From contig CALSMU010000011.1 in the NCBI GenBank assembly GCA_943787535.1, forward strand, positions 186,001 to 250,000: a DNA stretch of 64,000 nucleotides, read 5' to 3'. Below are positions 60,833 through 64,000 of the stretch, in pieces (position 1 is the first letter of the stretch; every line of letters begins with the position of its first letter). The position numbers were made by a program, and so were the translations under genes. This DNA is from an uncultured Flavobacteriales bacterium (GTDB lineage Bacteria; Bacteroidota; Bacteroidia; Flavobacteriales_D; Parvicellaceae). The notes under the pieces were generated by a model. That model saw only the letters and a program-made list of their open reading frames with translations, was not told where the DNA came from and ran no database searches.

Positions 60833-63800
60833 ATGCAAGCACTTTATAAATTTCTTTTTTCAACCCGTTTAATGGGGATGTTACTTTTCATATTCGCTAT
60901 TGCTGTTGGTGGAGCGACTTTAATTGAAAATTCCTTTGATACCGTAACAGCTAAAGTAATTGTCTATAATGCACGATGGTTTGAAGTAGTCTTAATACTT
61001 CTAGTAATTAATTTTATCGGAAACATCGGTAAGTATCGTTTGCTTCAAAAAAGGAAAATTCCCAGTCTTATTTTCCATCTAGCATTTATTGTTGTTATCA
61101 TTGGAGCTGGAGTTACTCGATACACAGGTTTTGAAGGAGTTATGCCCATAAAAGAAGGCGAAACATCCAATACAATGTTTAGTGCAGAATCCTATTTGCA
61201 GATTTATATTCGAGATCAAGCGAAAGAAAAGCAGTATACCTACGATAAGCTTTTGCGCCTTACGGTCATAAATGACTATTTTAATCTAAATTCAAACAAA
61301 GGTTCTGGCGGTAAAAGGAGTTTGTGGTCTTCATTAGTTAAATCACTAGGAACTATTACAGACAATTCATTCACTATTCCGATAGAATTTCCAGGAAAAG
61401 ACAAAATAGAGGTTTCTTACAAGCGCTTCATAAAAAATGCAATTGTTGAATTAGAAGAAGATGTCGAGGGCGGTGAAGATATTCTTGAAATAATGTTAGC
61501 TGGGCGGCAAAAACTACAGCTGAAAAATGGAGAAGTACGGGATTTTGAGGGACAAGCTTTTGCCTATAATAATAACGCTAGAAAAGATGCTGTACAGTTT
61601 ATTGGAAACGGAGATAACCTACAAATTTATTCTCCAGTTGATATTTTGAGTAGAAATATGTTGGCATTGTCAGTTGAGGATAGAAGTAAATCTACGAGTG
61701 AATTAGGATTCGACACCTTAAAAAGAGATTCTGTTCATCAAATCGGCTTACGGTATTTGTTGTTTACAGGAGGCAATCAAATAATGGTAAATAAATTTTA
61801 CGAAAATGCAAAATCTATAATTCGGCAAGCTGATGAAGAAAAGAAAGGACAAGATGTATTGGTAATAAATGTAAATTATCAAGGAAATGATGTAGAGATC
61901 CCGCTTTTTGGAGGTCAAGGATATTCGCCAGACTACGTTATGCATCAGCAAGGTGATTTATTATTTAAGTTGGGCTATGGTTCCAGTGAGATTAAAATTC
62001 CCTTTTCAATTCGTTTAGATGATTTTGTTCTAGAGAAATATCCAGGAGGAGTAAGCCCTTCATCTTTTTTAAGCCATGTTACTTTAATGGACGACAGGGT
62101 TGACTTGGAAGAACCACATACAATCTTTATGAACAATGTTATGGATCACGGAGGCTACCGTTTTTTTCAATCTTCTTATGATCCAAAAGATGAGTTGACT
62201 ACTATATTATCTGTAAATCATGATTTTTGGGGTACATGGATTACATACATAGGGTATATATTGTTAACGCTCGGTTTTTTATTGTCTCTTTTTAATCCAA
62301 ATGGCCGTTTTAGGGAATTGTTAAAAAAAGTGATTAAGCTAAATAAAAAAGATAGGAGTAAGGCAATGACCGTTTTGTTGATGCTTGCATCTCTCACAGG
62401 ATATTCTCAAATAAAAGTTGTTAGTCCTGAGGCGGCTGATAAATTTGGTAGGGTGATGGTATTAAGTAATGATAGATTTCAGCCAAGTCATTCCTTGGCT
62501 TATGATATTTTTCATAAGGTAAGTAAGAAAGATAAATTTTATTTTGAGGAAGTTGGAAAGCTAGATGCTATGCAACTATATTTAGATATTCCACTTAATC
62601 CCACATACTGGGCTCAACAAGAATTAATTTATATACGTGGAAATACGGGTGTTCGAGAATTATTAGGAATTGAAGGGAGTTATGCTTCTGTCAATGATTT
62701 TATGGCAGATAGTTTAACTTGGAACGTAAAACCAGAATTAATTGAAAAATTTAAAGAATCAAATGCAAAAAAACCTATTGAGCAAAATGGTTTTGATAAA
62801 GAGTTGTTAAAAGTCAATGAAAGATTAAATATTCTATTAATGACTTTCTATGGTCAGATGTATGTTATCGTACCAGTTGAAGGAAGTGAAACTAATAATT
62901 GGGTGAGTATTACGGATTCGGCCGCCTTTATTCCCGTTTCCGGTCATTCTGAGGATATTGAACTGAGCTACGCTTTGCAGTTTAAAGCCTACATGATTTA
63001 TTTAGATTCCGCAAAAACAAATGGAAATGATAGTATTCCAGAAAAGATCTTAAACAACTTGATTCAGCAGCAACGCGATTGGGATGTTGATGGACTGCTA
63101 CCTTCCGAAAGTACGATAGAGCTTGAAATTTATTATAACAAAACAAATATTTTTAAAAATTTGGAAAGAGGTTATTCAATTCTTGCTTTGTTTCTTTTGG
63201 TGCTTACTATAATTCAGGTTTTAAAAGAAAAAGAGAGCAAAATACTAAACGCTGTAATTTGGTTATTGGTAGCCATTGTTGCGGTTTGTTTTGCTTATCA
63301 TTCTTTTGGTCTTGGTTTAAGGTGGTATTTGACCGGTCACGCTCCATGGAGTAATGGATACGAAGCATTGGTGTTTATTTCTTGGGGAAGTTTATTGATT
63401 GGTTTTGTGTTTATGAAATACACAAAGCTAATATTAGCGGCTACGGTTTTAATTGCATTTTTAATTTTAATGACGGCAGGTCATAGTAGTTTTGATCCTC
63501 AATTGACAAGTTTGCAACCTGTATTAAAGTCTTATTGGTTAATTATTCATGTGGCATGTATTACTCTTAGTTATAGCTTTTTTGGGGTTGGATTTATTTT
63601 GGGGTTAATTAATTTGTTATTCTATTTATTAAAAAATCCTTCTAATAAAAGAAGGATTTCAAGAAGTGTTTCATTGCTTACGCATATTAATGAAATGGTT
63701 ATAATAATAGGGATTGTTCTAGCAACGGTAGGAACTTTTTTAGGTGGAGTATGGGCAAATGAGTCTTGGGGACGTTATTGGGGTTGGGATGCAAAAGAAA

Positions 63801-64000
63801 CATGGGCTTTGGTTATTGTATTAGTTTATGCAATCGTGCTGCACTTAAGGTTTATGCCAGGTAAGGCAAAAGGAAAATTAACTTTTAATCTTGCTTCCAT
63901 ATTTGCTTTTTCTACAGTGTTAATGACTTTTGTTGGGGTTAATTATTATTTATCAAAAGGCTTGCATAGTTATGCTAGGGGCGAAACACCGGCATTTCCA
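60833..64000 (+). CDS. ccsA: cytochrome c biogenesis protein CcsBA (ResB-ResC fusion), C-terminus off window
   Basis: From ATG at 60,833 the frame is open for 1,056 codons to the last base of the window, so the stop lies outside. The N-terminal half is ResB/CcsB-like: MQALYKFLFSTRLMGMLLFI and further helices, then a large periplasmic domain. The C-terminal half is ResC/CcsA: helices around the haem-handling motif ESWGRYWGWDAKETWAL (WGxxWxWD) near residue 978 and HxPWSNGYEA (about 840). System II fusions of this size transport haem and ligate it to apocytochromes c. Only the final tens of residues appear to be missing. Confidence 0.95.
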   Translation, partial: MQALYKFLFSTRLMGMLLFIFAIAVGGATLIENSFDTVTAKVIVYNARWFEVVLILLVINFIGNIGKYRLLQKRKIPSLIFHLAFIVVIIGAGVTRYTGFEGVMPIKEGETSNTMFSAESYLQIYIRDQAKEKQYTYDKLLRLTVINDYFNLNSNKGSGGKRSLWSSLVKSLGTITDNSFTIPIEFPGKDKIEVSYKRFIKNAIVELEEDVEGGEDILEIMLAGRQKLQLKNGEVRDFEGQAFAYNNNARKDAVQFIGNGDNLQIYSPVDILSRNMLALSVEDRSKSTSELGFDTLKRDSVHQIGLRYLLFTGGNQIMVNKFYENAKSIIRQADEEKKGQDVLVINVNYQGNDVEIPLFGGQGYSPDYVMHQQGDLLFKLGYGSSEIKIPFSIRLDDFVLEKYPGGVSPSSFLSHVTLMDDRVDLEEPHTIFMNNVMDHGGYRFFQSSYDPKDELTTILSVNHDFWGTWITYIGYILLTLGFLLSLFNPNGRFRELLKKVIKLNKKDRSKAMTVLLMLASLTGYSQIKVVSPEAADKFGRVMVLSNDRFQPSHSLAYDIFHKVSKKDKFYFEEVGKLDAMQLYLDIPLNPTYWAQQELIYIRGNTGVRELLGIEGSYASVNDFMADSLTWNVKPELIEKFKESNAKKPIEQNGFDKELLKVNERLNILLMTFYGQMYVIVPVEGSETNNWVSITDSAAFIPVSGHSEDIELSYALQFKAYMIYLDSAKTNGNDSIPEKILNNLIQQQRDWDVDGLLPSESTIELEIYYNKTNIFKNLERGYSILALFLLVLTIIQVLKEKESKILNAVIWLLVAIVAVCFAYHSFGLGLRWYLTGHAPWSNGYEALVFISWGSLLIGFVFMKYTKLILAATVLIAFLILMTAGHSSFDPQLTSLQPVLKSYWLIIHVACITLSYSFFGVGFILGLINLLFYLLKNPSNKRRISRSVSLLTHINEMVIIIGIVLATVGTFLGGVWANESWGRYWGWDAKETWALVIVLVYAIVLHLRFMPGKAKGKLTFNLASIFAFSTVLMTFVGVNYYLSKGLHSYARGETPAFP

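Overview
The window is chromosomal DNA from a low-GC member of the Bacteroidota, most likely Flavobacteriales (Crocinitomicaceae/Fluviicola-like; this family guess is inference). Reasons: secreted proteins ending in type IX secretion (T9SS) sorting domains with the YPNPT motif, GLPGLI and TonB/CarboxypepD_reg outer-membrane proteins, KdsC/UbiA/DUF2520/Maf and DinB-DnaE gene neighbourhoods, almost no Shine-Dalgarno sequences, and many start regions with the Bacteroidota -7 box TAnnTTTG(C). No rRNA, CRISPR array, transposase or prophage was seen. There is one tRNA (Ser-UGA) and one SRP RNA.

Layout. 1-20.4 kb: mostly housekeeping genes (dapD end, ruvX, def, a DUF2461 protein, a SpoIIE-type phosphatase, an M14 peptidase, a RadD-like helicase, SRP RNA, ttcA, typA, mltG, a DUF4920 lipoprotein, glutathione peroxidase, a sixA-like phosphatase, a PorE-like protein, a ppx/gppA-family gene, a thioredoxin-fold protein, a DPP-IV-like peptidase). 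20.4-26.0 kb: an accessory island. It opens with remnants of a Ser/Thr kinase and perhaps a histidine kinase, then holds three minus-strand genes, each bounded by attC-like imperfect palindromes. One gene contains an almost perfect 855-bp tandem duplication. 26.0-30.3 kb: a Pol IV plus error-prone DnaE-type polymerase operon. 30.5-36.5 kb: envelope proteins (TonB-type barrel, GLPGLI, SPOR). 36.6-46.7 kb: an FAD oxidoreductase/polyferredoxin pair, then a glycosyltransferase run interrupted by xerD and tRNA-Ser. 46.8-60.8 kb: a short SSB, lipoproteins, a lipid A-type acyltransferase, a TlpA-like reductase, a SiaC-like protein, the DUF2520-KdsC-UbiA-Maf operon, a MORN lipoprotein, a large T9SS FG-GAP protein, yggS and a lipase-like hydrolase. 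From 60,833 an open frame of 1,056 codons encodes the CcsBA cytochrome c synthase and runs off the window.

Main discovery. In the 20.7-25.8 kb island the four palindromes behave like integron attC sites. The terminal 9 bases at the start of each gene unit are the exact reverse complement of the 9 bases at its own end (GTTAGGTAA/TTACCTAAC, GTTAGCAAA/TTTGCTAAC, GTTATGTGC/GCACATAAC). These arms differ from unit to unit. That is the hallmark of circularisable gene cassettes. No integrase gene lies in the window, so it looks like an integrase-less cassette cluster carrying secreted or membrane cargo.

A second theme is transcription starts. The SRP RNA gives an internal ruler: its first paired base lies 4 nt after the last base of TAnnTTTGC. 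By that ruler mltG and the gene starting at 50,661 would begin transcription at or next to the start codon (leaderless mRNAs).
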